Assembly: GCF_902859705.1 (NCBI RefSeq)
Contig: NZ_CADIJO010000008.1
Span: forward strand, 62,001-126,000
Direction: 5' to 3'
Length of the DNA stretch: 64,000 nucleotides
From: Achromobacter deleyi
GTDB taxonomy: Bacteria > Pseudomonadota > Gammaproteobacteria > Burkholderiales > Burkholderiaceae_B
Part shown: piece after piece, positions 45,654 through 53,280 of the stretch
Layout of the letters: every line of letters begins with the position of its first letter
Numbering within the stretch: position 1 is the first letter of the stretch
The notes under the pieces: model-generated
What the model was told of the DNA's origin: nothing
Seen by the model: the letters and a program-made list of their open reading frames with translations, nothing else
The model's database searches: none
Program-made: the position numbers and the translations under genes

Positions 45654-46790
45654 TCAGCGCGGCGCGCCGATCTGCAGCACGGTGAAGTCGCGCCGCATAT
45701 AGCGGTTCATCACCTGCGCCAAAATCGGGTTGCCGGCATTTTCGGCCTTCGGCGCCGTCAGGTTCACCACCGCTGCACACAGCTTGCCGACCTGGACCGT
45801 CTTGCCCGAGAACTTGGCCGGCACCGCAGCCGCCATGCTCGCCTTCCAGGCCGCATCGATACCGTCAACCGCCTGCTTGGCGGTCGCGCAATCCGCGTAG
45901 GCCAGCGAAATCACCACCGCCGGCACGTCGTCGATCTGCGCGTCCGCAAGAATCCCCGAGAAGTAAGGCGGAATACCGCGCCCATTGGCCTCAGTCGCCG
46001 CCTTGAGATTCTGCTTGGCGATGTCGATATCGCCATGGGTCGACAGCAACACCTTCGCCGGATCGACCGCGTTAAGCCCCATCACCGGGGAAATCACCGC
46101 GGCCTGAACGATGCGGCCGCTGTTCGCAGGCACCGCCTCTTTCAAACCCGCCACCGCGGCCGCCACGACTTCGCTGTCGGCCACCGACGGCGCGGTCTGC
46201 GCCAGATCCTTCATGCCCGCCGCCGAAGGCGCCTGGATCAACGCCGAATCCAGCGGCAGCACAAAGCTGGTCTTGCCCATCATGCCGCGCCACGGGCTTT
46301 TCGCATTGGCCTTCTTCAGATCCATCGCGCCCTCGGCGCCATTGGCGATCAGGCCCGGCACACCGCCCTCCACCGCCACAAAATCGCCTTGCTTCAGGTC
46401 AGCGACCAATTTAGCGACCGCTTGCTTATTCTTCAGCCCCCAATAACTGACATTGGACGGCGCCTGGCCAAACCCGGCGAAATACGACACCTCGTCAAAA
46501 GCGATCTTCGCATTCAGCGACCACTGGTCCAGCCCATGGCCAATCGATTCGATCGGCTGGATCGGATGCGCCAGGCTCAGCCTGCGCATACTGTCGGCCG
46601 TCGGGCCGGATTTTTCCAGTCCGCGCCAAGCCTGCGCATCCAGAAAGAAAATCTGCATGGCCTGCGGGGCAGACAACACCGCCTGCGGAATCTGCTTGAA
46701 GGCCTGTTGCAGCGTTTGCGTACTGTCTTGTGCCGCGGCCGACGTTCCAAATCCTGCCAGCATGCAGAGTGCAAGAGCCTTTAAGCGCAT
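45654..46790 (-). CDS. Hypothetical secreted protein
   Basis: 378 residues from ATG 46790. Signal peptide MRLKALALCMLAGFGTSAAAQ, probably cleaved after AAAQ. The mature part (about 358 residues) is Ala-rich with LAHPIQPIESIGHGLDQWSLNAKIAFDEVSYFAGFGQAP and a repeated GKT/PLDSALIQAPS pattern. Two halves may be related: both contain strand-helix units ending in an A/V-rich helix. I do not recognise a family. No operon partner; convergent with the frameshifted gene. Confidence 0.75.
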   Translation of the reverse strand: MRLKALALCMLAGFGTSAAAQDSTQTLQQAFKQIPQAVLSAPQAMQIFFLDAQAWRGLEKSGPTADSMRRLSLAHPIQPIESIGHGLDQWSLNAKIAFDEVSYFAGFGQAPSNVSYWGLKNKQAVAKLVADLKQGDFVAVEGGVPGLIANGAEGAMDLKKANAKSPWRGMMGKTSFVLPLDSALIQAPSAAGMKDLAQTAPSVADSEVVAAAVAGLKEAVPANSGRIVQAAVISPVMGLNAVDPAKVLLSTHGDIDIAKQNLKAATEANGRGIPPYFSGILADAQIDDVPAVVISLAYADCATAKQAVDGIDAAWKASMAAAVPAKFSGKTVQVGKLCAAVVNLTAPKAENAGNPILAQVMNRYMRRDFTVLQIGAPR

Positions 46791-47076
46791 CAACTTTCTC
46801 CGTTTTTCTTGATGGGTTTGACGTGTGCGAACCGCGGTCCAGCGAGCCGATCCCGCCAGGCGCTGTCACGAAAACAGGCTGCAGCGCATTGTGAAACTCG
46901 CCTTTCACTGGTCGGCATGTGTCGCGGTCAGAATTTAGGGACACGACAGAATCGATGGAAGATAGTACATGAATGCGTGAGGATCGATTCCGATGCACTC
47001 AAATGCTTGGGTTGTCTGAACTCCAAAGCTCATTGCCCTGGGCTGGTCGAACCCGCCCGTTCACCTGGCTGCGGCG

Positions 47077-48024
47077 TCACACGTTCGCCCTGCTCTTGCG
47101 CCATTGCCCAGGCGTGCTGCCCAACGCATGCCGGAACGCCTTGCCAAACGCGGCTTCCGATTGATAACCCACGGCCTCGGCAATATCCGCCAGCGTCCGG
47201 CGCGTCTGCAGCATCAGTTTGCTCGCGTGCATCATGCGCACCGCCAGCAACGCGGCGCCGGGCGTCATGCCCGAGGCGTCCTTGAATCGCCTGGCGTAGG
47301 TGGCTCGCGACATCGCCGCGGCGGCGCCCAGGGTATCCAGCGTCCAGGGGCCCTGCGGGTCGGCCAGCATCGCCTGCAACGACGCGCACAGGCGCTCGTC
47401 GGCAATCAGGGCCAGCCAGCTCGGTTGGGGCGCGTCAGAGGACTCGCCCTCGCCATAGGCGCGCATCGCATAGGCCAGCAACGCCTGCGCCAAGGCATTG
47501 GCGATCGCCCAGGCGCCGGGCTGCCTGGCCGATACCTCATGCCTCAACAACTGGGTCAGCGTTCGCAACGCATCAATGCCCGGCGTCTGATGCAGGCACA
47601 CCTGCAAGACGGGCGGCAACTGCTGCATCAACAACGTGCTGCCGCTTTGGCTGTAAAGAAGCCGACCGCAAAGCAAATCCACTTCGCCGTCACCGTCGGC
47701 ATCGGCGGTGCGAGTGACAGGTAGCAGCGCGTCGACCGATTGCTCTTGCGTCACCCTCGATGCCGCTTGCCCCGCCCCGGCATTCATGCCGCTCAGCGTA
47801 TGCGCCTGCCCTTGCGGCAACAACACAAAGCTGCCCGGCGACAGATCGAGAAACGTGCCCGGCAACGACTGCACCCGACACCGCCCATCCAGCACCAGAT
47901 GGAAAACGGCCTGCCCGGGCGGCAAGGGCTCGTGGGGCAGGATGAAACTGCCGCTCAGCGCGCAACGCGTATCCAAGCGGATTTCACCCTGCGCCAGGGC
48001 CAGTAGCTGACTCAACGCATCCAT
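47077..48024 (-). CDS. AraC-family transcriptional regulator (cupin_6 type)
   Basis: 315 residues. N-terminal cupin-like effector domain (FHLVLDGRCRVQSL and LSPGSFVLLPQGQAHTL), then the C-terminal double HTH: TLDTLGAAAAMSRATYARRFKDASGMTPGAALLAVRM, and LADIAEAVGYQSEAAFGKAFRHALGSTPGQWRK, which fits AraC/XylS. Divergent from the AhpD-like gene at 48142, 117 bp away, which it probably regulates. Confidence 0.93.
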   Translation of the reverse strand: MDALSQLLALAQGEIRLDTRCALSGSFILPHEPLPPGQAVFHLVLDGRCRVQSLPGTFLDLSPGSFVLLPQGQAHTLSGMNAGAGQAASRVTQEQSVDALLPVTRTADADGDGEVDLLCGRLLYSQSGSTLLMQQLPPVLQVCLHQTPGIDALRTLTQLLRHEVSARQPGAWAIANALAQALLAYAMRAYGEGESSDAPQPSWLALIADERLCASLQAMLADPQGPWTLDTLGAAAAMSRATYARRFKDASGMTPGAALLAVRMMHASKLMLQTRRTLADIAEAVGYQSEAAFGKAFRHALGSTPGQWRKSRANV

Positions 48025-48141
48025 GAGACGAATTCGCTAAATATCAAGACTTAACTATGCCATAGATCGCATTTCGCCGTCCTACACTTTCCCTCATGGC
48101 GTTGGCCGTCAACGCCCTTCCCCTGATGAAAAGGAACGAAC

Positions 48142-48483
48142 ATGCTCGACTGGAACGAATACCGCACGCAACTCATGGGCCGCATCGGCGAATTCGGCAA
48201 ACTGTCGCCCGACACCCTGGGCGGTTATCGGACGCTTTCGGGTGCCGGCAAAAAGACCGGACACCTGGACGCCAAGACCCGCGAACTGATTGCCTTGGCC
48301 GTTGCGGTCACGACGCGCTGTGATGGGTGTATCGCGGTGCATACCGACACGGCGGTGAAACTGGGCGCGTCGCGTGAAGAGATTGCCGAGGCGCTGGGGG
48401 TTGCGGTGGCGATGAATGCGGGAGCGGCGATGGTTTATTCGGCGCGGGTGATGGATGCGTTGGGGGGTGCGGGTGGTGCATAA
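48142..48483 (+). CDS. Carboxymuconolactone decarboxylase/AhpD-like protein
   Basis: 113 residues. The typical helical core with CxxC-x3-H: Cys60, Cys63 and His67 (RCDGCIAVHTDTAVKLGAS). This group includes thiol peroxidase-like AhpD proteins and small gamma-carboxymuconolactone decarboxylase homologues. Length is normal. Divergent from an AraC regulator with a cupin sensor; together they form a probable stress-response pair. Confidence 0.9.
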   Translation: MLDWNEYRTQLMGRIGEFGKLSPDTLGGYRTLSGAGKKTGHLDAKTRELIALAVAVTTRCDGCIAVHTDTAVKLGASREEIAEALGVAVAMNAGAAMVYSARVMDALGGAGGA

Positions 48484-48998
48484 AGCGGCATGGCAAATCC
48501 TCGGAACGCCTCATCACGCGCTATCAGCAGATCGCACAATATGTAAAGTGTAAAAGCACCAAAATTACTAACCGGCCCGCTCTACACAACGATGAGGGCT
48601 GGCCAGGCGCCGAATGTGGCATAGCCCCGATCTGAGCTCTCATACCCTCAAACGATCGCGCAGTTTTGCAGCCAGCTGCAAAGCAGCAATGAGGGCTTTG
48701 CAGACTGGCCGCTTGGATCCCGCCAATCTGACCACCCTTGCTTCCACCCGAATAAGAAAACTTGTTGTCAGATTACGAGGGTCTTGCGGAGCTTGCCGCA
48801 CGAAGGACATAGACATCCAATCAACACGACCGACATGCTTGGGTCGAAGCACCCAGCGAGGGATGCACGAATCATTGCACAACACAAGAATCCACCTCAA
48901 AAGCATCCTGCGGAACGACTAACTAAGACGCTGGAACGACGCGGCTTCCGGGGATGAAGGGTCATTTTTCCTGCATCACATCCTGCCAAGAAACAGAG

Positions 48999-49020
48999 AA
49001 AGGGCCGCACACGGCCCTTT
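48999..49020. terminator. Orphan bidirectional terminator
   Basis: AAAGGGCCG-CACA-CGGCCCTTT (48999-49020), perfect 9-bp arms, followed by CCTTTT on one side and preceded by an A-rich run. No gene is seen to end close by on either strand; the nearest plus-strand gene ends at 48483. It may mark the end of an unrecognised small transcript. Confidence 0.75.
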
Positions 49021-49139
49021 CCTTTTCCCAGGGCATCTATCGCAACGATGGTGCCACTCATTAGTAGGACGCCCCGCCTCTCGGTGGCATCACAAGGTGC
49101 CTTGCTTCCAACGCATCTATCGTGCCTCGTATCCGGATT

Positions 49140-49227
49140 GCGCTATGGAGTAGCGCTAAATTCGGGTACGACCGGATTTGAATGCCATTCACTAACCTTA
49201 AATGACGATGGATTCCCCTGAATGGCA
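49140..49227. repeat. Cluster of hairpins in gene-poor DNA
   Basis: GCGCTA-TGGAG-TAGCGC (49140-49156) is a perfect 6-bp hairpin. AAATTCGGGT and ACCGGATTT (49158-49180) are an imperfect pair. TGCCATTCA (49183-49191) and TGAATGGCA (49219-49227) are perfect 9-bp arms with a 27-bp spacer, each arm followed shortly by ACTAAC. The set could be the end of a mobile element or a structured RNA; nothing decides between them. Confidence 0.4.
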
Positions 49228-49476
49228 GCCACTAACACAGCCCCAACCTTGTTGGCGAATTGGCTTTTTATGATTAAAAGTCCACGCAAAGAACCAAAAC
49301 AAAAACATAAGTCATTGATTCATAACAACAACATAAGGAATCACAAAATTTAGACTAACCCTCACAGACCAGCCCGGGCCGGGTGTAGAAAAAAAATCGT
49401 CTTTTTTTCTTGTCTAGAGAGCGCTGAGGCGAGTATCATTCGCTCACCTCCACTAACTCCGAAAGGAGTGGACTCC

Positions 49477-50229
49477 ATGAACGACAAGAGCGTCACCAAA
49501 CCCCCCTACACTTCGTACCGAAGTTTCGAGAACCTGCTTAAAGAGTTCAGGGATCATCAAGTGCTGCCCGGAGTCGTCGATCGCAGTGTTCTAAAAAAGC
49601 GATCTGGATCTGAACAATCCGCGTTGATCGCCACGCTGAAATGGTTCGGATTGGTAGATGATGCGAGTAAACCCACCCCTCTTCTGCAAGAACTGGTCAA
49701 TGCCGACGAAGAAGAAGCAAGGGGCATCACGCGGCGCATGATCGAGTCTTCGTATGACTTCATGTCAGACGGCACGGTCAATCTCAATAGCGCAACAACT
49801 CAGCAGATGGCTGATCGCTTTCGACAGTACGAAATCTCAGGATCTACGTTGACGAAATCGGTTGCGTTCTTTCTCGGTGCGGCGAAAGAAGCTGGTATTT
49901 CATTGAGCCCACACGTGAGGGCGCCCGCAGCACCTGTCAGCGCCACTGGTAAGAAGCGATCGAAGAGTTCACCCCCAATAGATGCATCGAAAAACGCACC
50001 TGTGGAGCAGTCTCTACACGGTTCTCTTCCCGTTCGCGCCGCGAAGCCGGGGCGAATTCACATCCCCATTCCGATATTCGGGATGCAAGATGGTGTAGTT
50101 GATCTACCCGACAACATGGACGAAAGGCAATGGAGTTCCGTCATCAAAATGACGGAATACATATTGAAAAACTATCGAGACACAATGGCATCTCCTTCAT
50201 TCGTTCAAGAAGAGGAGAGTGACCAATGA
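49477..50229 (+). CDS. DUF5343-domain protein
   Basis: 250 residues from ATG 49477, AGGAG nine bases upstream. The N-terminal half (about residues 7-140) matches DUF5343: PPYTSYRSFENLLKEFRDH, VVDRSVLKKRSGSEQSALIATLKWFGLVDDASKPTPLLQELV. This domain resembles winged-helix units and occurs in accessory and defence-associated regions. A basic linker follows, then GRIHIPIPIFGMQDGVVDLPDNMDERQWSSVIKMTEYILKNY, a strand-helix tail. GC and codon use are lower than in the core genes, so it is likely acquired. Downstream non-coding DNA is strongly structured. Confidence 0.82.
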   Translation: MNDKSVTKPPYTSYRSFENLLKEFRDHQVLPGVVDRSVLKKRSGSEQSALIATLKWFGLVDDASKPTPLLQELVNADEEEARGITRRMIESSYDFMSDGTVNLNSATTQQMADRFRQYEISGSTLTKSVAFFLGAAKEAGISLSPHVRAPAAPVSATGKKRSKSSPPIDASKNAPVEQSLHGSLPVRAAKPGRIHIPIPIFGMQDGVVDLPDNMDERQWSSVIKMTEYILKNYRDTMASPSFVQEEESDQ

Positions 50230-50254
50230 GAAGAGTACTAGCTACTTGCCCTTA

Positions 50255-50362
50255 GCCTACCGGGCGGGTAGCACAAAAGAAACACCCCAAGCAAGGACCT
50301 ACTGACAGGAAGGGCTTGTTTGGGGTGGTGGTAGGCAATTTGCACCACAGACTTGAAATCTG
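50255..50362 (+). other. Structured non-coding segment downstream of the DUF5343 gene
   Basis: The 301 bases 50230-50530 contain no convincing gene. GCCTACC (50255-50261) pairs with GGTAGGC (50330-50336). Inside it, CACCCCAAGCAAG (50283-50295) pairs with CTTGTTTGGGGTG (50315-50327), 13 pairs with one G-T. CTACC (50257-50261) can alternatively pair with GGTAG (50267-50271), which excludes the outer stem. CAGA-CTTGAAA-TCTG (50348-50362) forms a small 7-base-loop hairpin. The nested, mutually exclusive pairs suggest a folded RNA (or a leader for the downstream ORF). Confidence 0.4.
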
Positions 50363-50530
50363 CACATCGACCTTTGGACGGGTTGCTGACGTACAGATCG
50401 CTCGTCGATGGAGCGTCGGCGGCAAGGAAGTTGAGAGCGCCCCTCTGCCGATCACTGCATACAACGGCGAAGTTTAACACTTGCCGTAGTGATCTCCTAT
50501 CGCTCTCGCTTTTCTCGTAAGAGGTAAGCG

Positions 50531-50650
50531 ATGATTGACTTGAAGACCGTATATGTAACGGCCTATACGCGCTGGCGTTTTGGTCGCGAAGAGAGTGTTT
50601 GCGCCCATTGGCGTAGTCACCCCGGTAGCGTGCAACTGCTGTTGCTGTAA
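50531..50650 (+). CDS. 39-residue hypothetical protein
   Basis: ATG 50531 with AGAGG six bases upstream encodes MIDLKTVYVTAYTRWRFG followed by REESVCAHWRSHPGSVQLLLL. The arginine/aromatic-rich centre (YTRWRFGREE, CAHWRSHP) looks conserved rather than random, and the stop is followed six bases later by a perfect intrinsic terminator. I know of similar short proteins only as unnamed ORFs. No signal peptide or membrane segment. It is the last coding unit of the DUF5343 region. Confidence 0.6.
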   Translation: MIDLKTVYVTAYTRWRFGREESVCAHWRSHPGSVQLLLL

Positions 50651-50656
50651 AGACCG

Positions 50657-50685
50657 ACGGCGTGCTGACAAGCTCAGCACGCCGT
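50657..50685 (+). terminator. Strong intrinsic terminator
   Basis: ACGGCGTGCTGA (50657-50668), loop CAAGC, TCAGCACGCCGT (50674-50685), then TTTACC. A 12-bp perfect stem ends the transcription unit that includes the 39-residue ORF. Confidence 0.92.
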
Positions 50686-50953
50686 TTTACCTTACCCACG
50701 AGGTTAGGTCGCCGTTTTGGCCCCGATGACATGGTTCACCGGTATCGGGCCGGCGAGCCGCTGCCTGCGCTCATCAGGCGCGCCGACATGTAGCGTGGCC
50801 CGGCCGCGCGCAGATCTTCACAGACGATCACAACTCTCCCGTACCTGATCGCCTCTGCGCGCAGCACAATAGCGAAATATCTACATCACGGCGCACCCGC
50901 GAAACTGGCGGGTCGCCCGTGCAGCCCCCCCGAGTTTTCAAAGGATGCGCACC
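50686..50953. other. Intergenic stretch without a recognisable gene
   Basis: No coding frame looks real here. The only local structure is the hairpin ACCCGC-GAAACTG-GCGGGT (about 50895-50913), close to the next gene, where it may stabilise the leader. Base composition returns to the host average in this stretch, so the accessory segment probably ends before it. Confidence 0.4.
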
Positions 50954-51265
50954 ATGCCGACCTTCCGAATCCAATTGCTTGCCGGCGCTGTGCTGCTTGG
51001 CGTAGCCGCCACCGCATCGGCCATCACGACGGACCCGGTGTTTTCCACCCCCGCACTTGGTTTGTCCAAGCCCGCCACGGTGCAAGGCGAGGGTTCGTCG
51101 CAGAATGGCGTAGAGGTCTGCGAGCCGAAAGAACGGCTGCGGATCGGGCTGTCGGACGGCGACACAAAGTTGGTGCTGCCGTGGTTCGTCAGCGAACTCA
51201 AGGATGCCGTGAATGAAGGCCGGTCGGTCGAGGACACGGCCAAGGGGCTAGCGCGGGGGCTTTGA
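50954..51265 (+). CDS. Hypothetical exported protein
   Basis: 103 residues from ATG 50954; AAGG nine bases upstream favours this over the ATG at 50945. Signal peptide MPTFRIQLLAGAVLLGVAATASA with AxA-type cleavage. Mature part about 80 residues with CEPKERLRIGLSDGDTKLVLPWFVSELKDAVNEGRSVEDTAKGLARGL; one cysteine. No family recognised. Isolated gene. Confidence 0.7.
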   Translation: MPTFRIQLLAGAVLLGVAATASAITTDPVFSTPALGLSKPATVQGEGSSQNGVEVCEPKERLRIGLSDGDTKLVLPWFVSELKDAVNEGRSVEDTAKGLARGL

Positions 51266-51353
51266 AACCGCGCGTCGTGAGAACTTGATTGGCTGCGCGG
51301 GATTGCGCGGCCGCATTGGCCGTCAACGACGGGCCCTGTGCAGCGCCGCGCGA

Positions 51354-52028
51354 CTAAAACAACGATAGATTGGTCGCATTCCCTTGCGGCATTGGCGTGG
51401 CACACCAGCTTTCTGCCGGCGCACCCCGCAGCAGGGACATGGCTTCGTCAGGCGAGCCGCCCAGCCAGGCGTCGTAGGCGGTATCGGCCAGCAACACGAC
51501 CATGCGCTTTTCTTCACTGCTGCGGTGATACCGCTGGAATAATGCGTGATCGTCGGCGTTGACCGTGATCATGCTGTAGGTTTCCAGTACACCGCCCTCG
51601 GCATCCAGACCGCGCTCCCAGATACCCGCCAGGCCCAGCGGGTGGCCATCGGCTCGGGTGAAGCGCGTGGGTATCTGGAATTTCTGACGCCAGTCCGGTT
51701 CGAAAATGGCGTCGGCCGGGATGATGCAACGTTGCCGGTCGAACCAGGCGGCTTGGAAGGTGCGGGCCGTTTCCAGTCGGTCTGACCGGGCGTTGAAGGT
51801 GGACAGTTTTGGCGAAAGCGCAGCGCCGCGCCGGGTCAGGCCCCAGCGTCCGACCACGGCTTCGCGCTGTTCACGATTGCCGTTGCCATTGCCCTTGATT
51901 GGCCGACGTACGAACAGCCCATTCACGCCCGGATGCATGTCGTGCGCATACGGTTTTTCGGGCATCGGCACGCCGAATAGCTTCAGCAGCAGTTCGGCGT
52001 CTTTCAGGGTCTGGTAGTGGCTGCACAT
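51354..52028 (-). CDS. SRAP-family protein (HMCES/YedK-like)
   Basis: 224 residues. Begins MCSHY, so catalytic Cys2 is exposed after Met removal; it forms a thiazolidine crosslink with abasic sites in single-stranded DNA in known SRAP proteins. Further family motifs: LSTFNARSDRLET (N-A-R-S), RCIIPADAIFEPDWRQKFQIP, and the late MSLLRGAPAESWCATP. The NARSE glutamate is replaced by Asp, which is a notable deviation. Function: protects abasic sites. No SOS box was recognised directly upstream. Confidence 0.92.
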   Translation of the reverse strand: MCSHYQTLKDAELLLKLFGVPMPEKPYAHDMHPGVNGLFVRRPIKGNGNGNREQREAVVGRWGLTRRGAALSPKLSTFNARSDRLETARTFQAAWFDRQRCIIPADAIFEPDWRQKFQIPTRFTRADGHPLGLAGIWERGLDAEGGVLETYSMITVNADDHALFQRYHRSSEEKRMVVLLADTAYDAWLGGSPDEAMSLLRGAPAESWCATPMPQGNATNLSLF

Positions 52029-52107
52029 GGCACCCTCCCATCGGAAGGGTCAGTATATGACCTGCCTCGCGGCACGCCGATCCTATTGTGACGACAGCCC
52101 GCCCCCC

Positions 52108-52491
52108 CTATTTCTTCGGCGCGTACACCAGCTTGATCGGCGTACCCGGTTTGAAATTCGCAGACTGCGGACCATATTCCGGGTTGAAAGACGGGTGCCA
52201 CGCACGCAGCTCGGTGTCCGACAGCCATTCCAGTTGCAGCTGATCTTCCGGGGTGGGCGCATCGAACTGCGCCAGGGATTTCACGGCGGACTGGCACGCT
52301 TCGGACACACCGCGATCCAGAACCGAGACCTGCGTTTTTTCCGTCCACGTCAATGATCCGGCTTGCGGACACTTGCGCACTTCGACGTGGTATTTGCCGT
52401 CAGGCGACGGCAGATCGACGATGATCTTGTTGGGGCCGCAGGCCGTCAGCAGGACGGACACGCCAAGCAAGAGCGGGAGGCTTTTTTTCAT
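52108..52491 (-). CDS. Hypothetical lipoprotein
   Basis: 127 residues. Signal MKKSLPLLLGVSVLLTACGPNK with lipobox LTAC (Cys18). Mature part is about 110 residues and rich in strands (KIIVDLPSPDGKYHVEVRKCPQAGSLTWTEKTQVSVLDRG), with EWLSDTELRAWHPSFNPEYGPQSANFKPGTPIKLVYAPKK at the end. Probably an outer-membrane-facing lipoprotein; no known family. Confidence 0.75.
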   Translation of the reverse strand: MKKSLPLLLGVSVLLTACGPNKIIVDLPSPDGKYHVEVRKCPQAGSLTWTEKTQVSVLDRGVSEACQSAVKSLAQFDAPTPEDQLQLEWLSDTELRAWHPSFNPEYGPQSANFKPGTPIKLVYAPKK

Positions 52492-52659
52492 CGATGAACC
52501 CTCTGGCCATTGAGCCGGCCGGCCTGGAAACAGCTAGGAATCATACCGTGCGATGCCGGCCCGCAATCCACACGGCCCACCCAAAGCCGGGGTATCCTGC
52601 CCCTGAGCACTCGCTCCCTGACGCGTCGTCAAGGGTCTTATCGACCCAAAGGAATCGCC

Positions 52660-53253
52660 ATGCTTGATCTCTCGTCGAAATCGCGCCGCATCGCCCTGTC
52701 CGCTTTGACCCTGGGCCTTGCCAGCGCCGTGTTCACCGGTTGCACCACCACCGGCCCGCAATCGACGGCGTCTGCTGCCGACAAGCGCCAGGAATTGAAC
52801 GCCGCCGCCACGGCGACCTTGTCCAAGCTGTACGAGGCCGCGCCCCAATCCAAGCAGTTGGTGGCCCAGGCTCGCGGCGTGCTGGTGTTTCCGGCCGTAT
52901 TGAGCGCCAGCTTCATCGTGGGCGCCCAGCATGGTTCGGGGGTTCTGCGTGTGAATGGCCAGGACACCGGGTACTACAGCATCACGGGCGGGTCCATCGG
53001 CCTGCAGATCGGCGCGCAGTCCAAGGCCATGGTGGTCATGTTCATGACGGACGATGCCCTGGCCAAGTTCCGCAACAGCAGCGGCTGGACGGTGGGCGCC
53101 GACGCGACGGTGGCCGTGGCGAATCTGGGCGTGAACGGCAATATCGATTCGTACACCATCCAGCAGCCCATCGTCGGCTTCGTGTTGAACAACGGCGGCC
53201 TGGTCGCCGGGGTGTCGGTGGACGGCAGCAAGATTTCGCCGTTGCTGCTGTAG
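52660..53253 (+). CDS. YSC84/SYLF-domain lipoprotein
   Basis: 197 residues from ATG 52660 (AAAGGAA upstream). Lipoprotein signal RRIALSALTLGLASAVFTGC with lipobox FTGC (Cys28). The SYLF domain follows: SKLYEAAPQSKQLVAQARGVLVFPAVLSASFIVGAQHGSGVL, IQIGAQSK-type GLQIGAQSKAMVVMFMT and NGGLVAGVSVDGSKI. SYLF domains bind lipids (phosphoinositides in eukaryotes); bacterial ones are uncharacterised outer-membrane lipoproteins, often expressed under stress. Confidence 0.92.
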   Translation: MLDLSSKSRRIALSALTLGLASAVFTGCTTTGPQSTASAADKRQELNAAATATLSKLYEAAPQSKQLVAQARGVLVFPAVLSASFIVGAQHGSGVLRVNGQDTGYYSITGGSIGLQIGAQSKAMVVMFMTDDALAKFRNSSGWTVGADATVAVANLGVNGNIDSYTIQQPIVGFVLNNGGLVAGVSVDGSKISPLLL

Positions 53254-53280
53254 GCCCCGGGCGGGTCGTCCAGACCCGCC

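Larger units (their letters stand above)
48484..49476. other. 993-bp gene-poor stretch, lower GC, likely acquired or decayed
   Basis: I see no convincing intact gene. A minus-strand frame at 48640-48906 (88 codons, ending KALIAALQLAAKLRDRLRV) could be a remnant of a regulator or transposon gene, but no motif identifies it. The stretch holds an orphan terminator (48999-49020), a set of hairpins (49140-49227), a 10-bp direct repeat GCATCTATCG (49033 and 49113), and an AT-rich run before the DUF5343 gene, including a G-A7/T7-C hairpin near 49388-49409. The GC drop from about 49250 onwards marks a boundary. Confidence 0.5.

Noticed and set aside
48640-48906. 88-codon minus-strand frame in the gene-poor stretch.
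   Set aside because: No motif, no ribosome-binding site and no homologue that I recognise; kept only as a possible remnant in the entry for that stretch.
49030-49240. attC-like or integron cassette recombination site.
   Set aside because: ACTAAC is repeated near the inverted repeats, but the RYYYAAC/GTTRRRY arrangement and an integrase gene are missing.
50310-50400. A tRNA-like hairpin CAGA-CTTGAAA-TCTG with an apparent UGA anticodon (or UCA on the other strand).
   Set aside because: The anticodon stem is only four base pairs, there is no T-loop match to GTTCGAAT-type sequence at the right distance and no complementary acceptor stem, so it is not a tRNA.
50230-50530. Retron msr/msd non-coding RNA.
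   Set aside because: Hairpins and flanking short complementarity exist but no reverse transcriptase gene is in the window.
50238-50732. A 164-codon open frame on the minus strand over the structured segment.
   Set aside because: It covers the hairpins and the terminator, has no domain and shows an erratic composition, so it is probably a shadow of the structured region.
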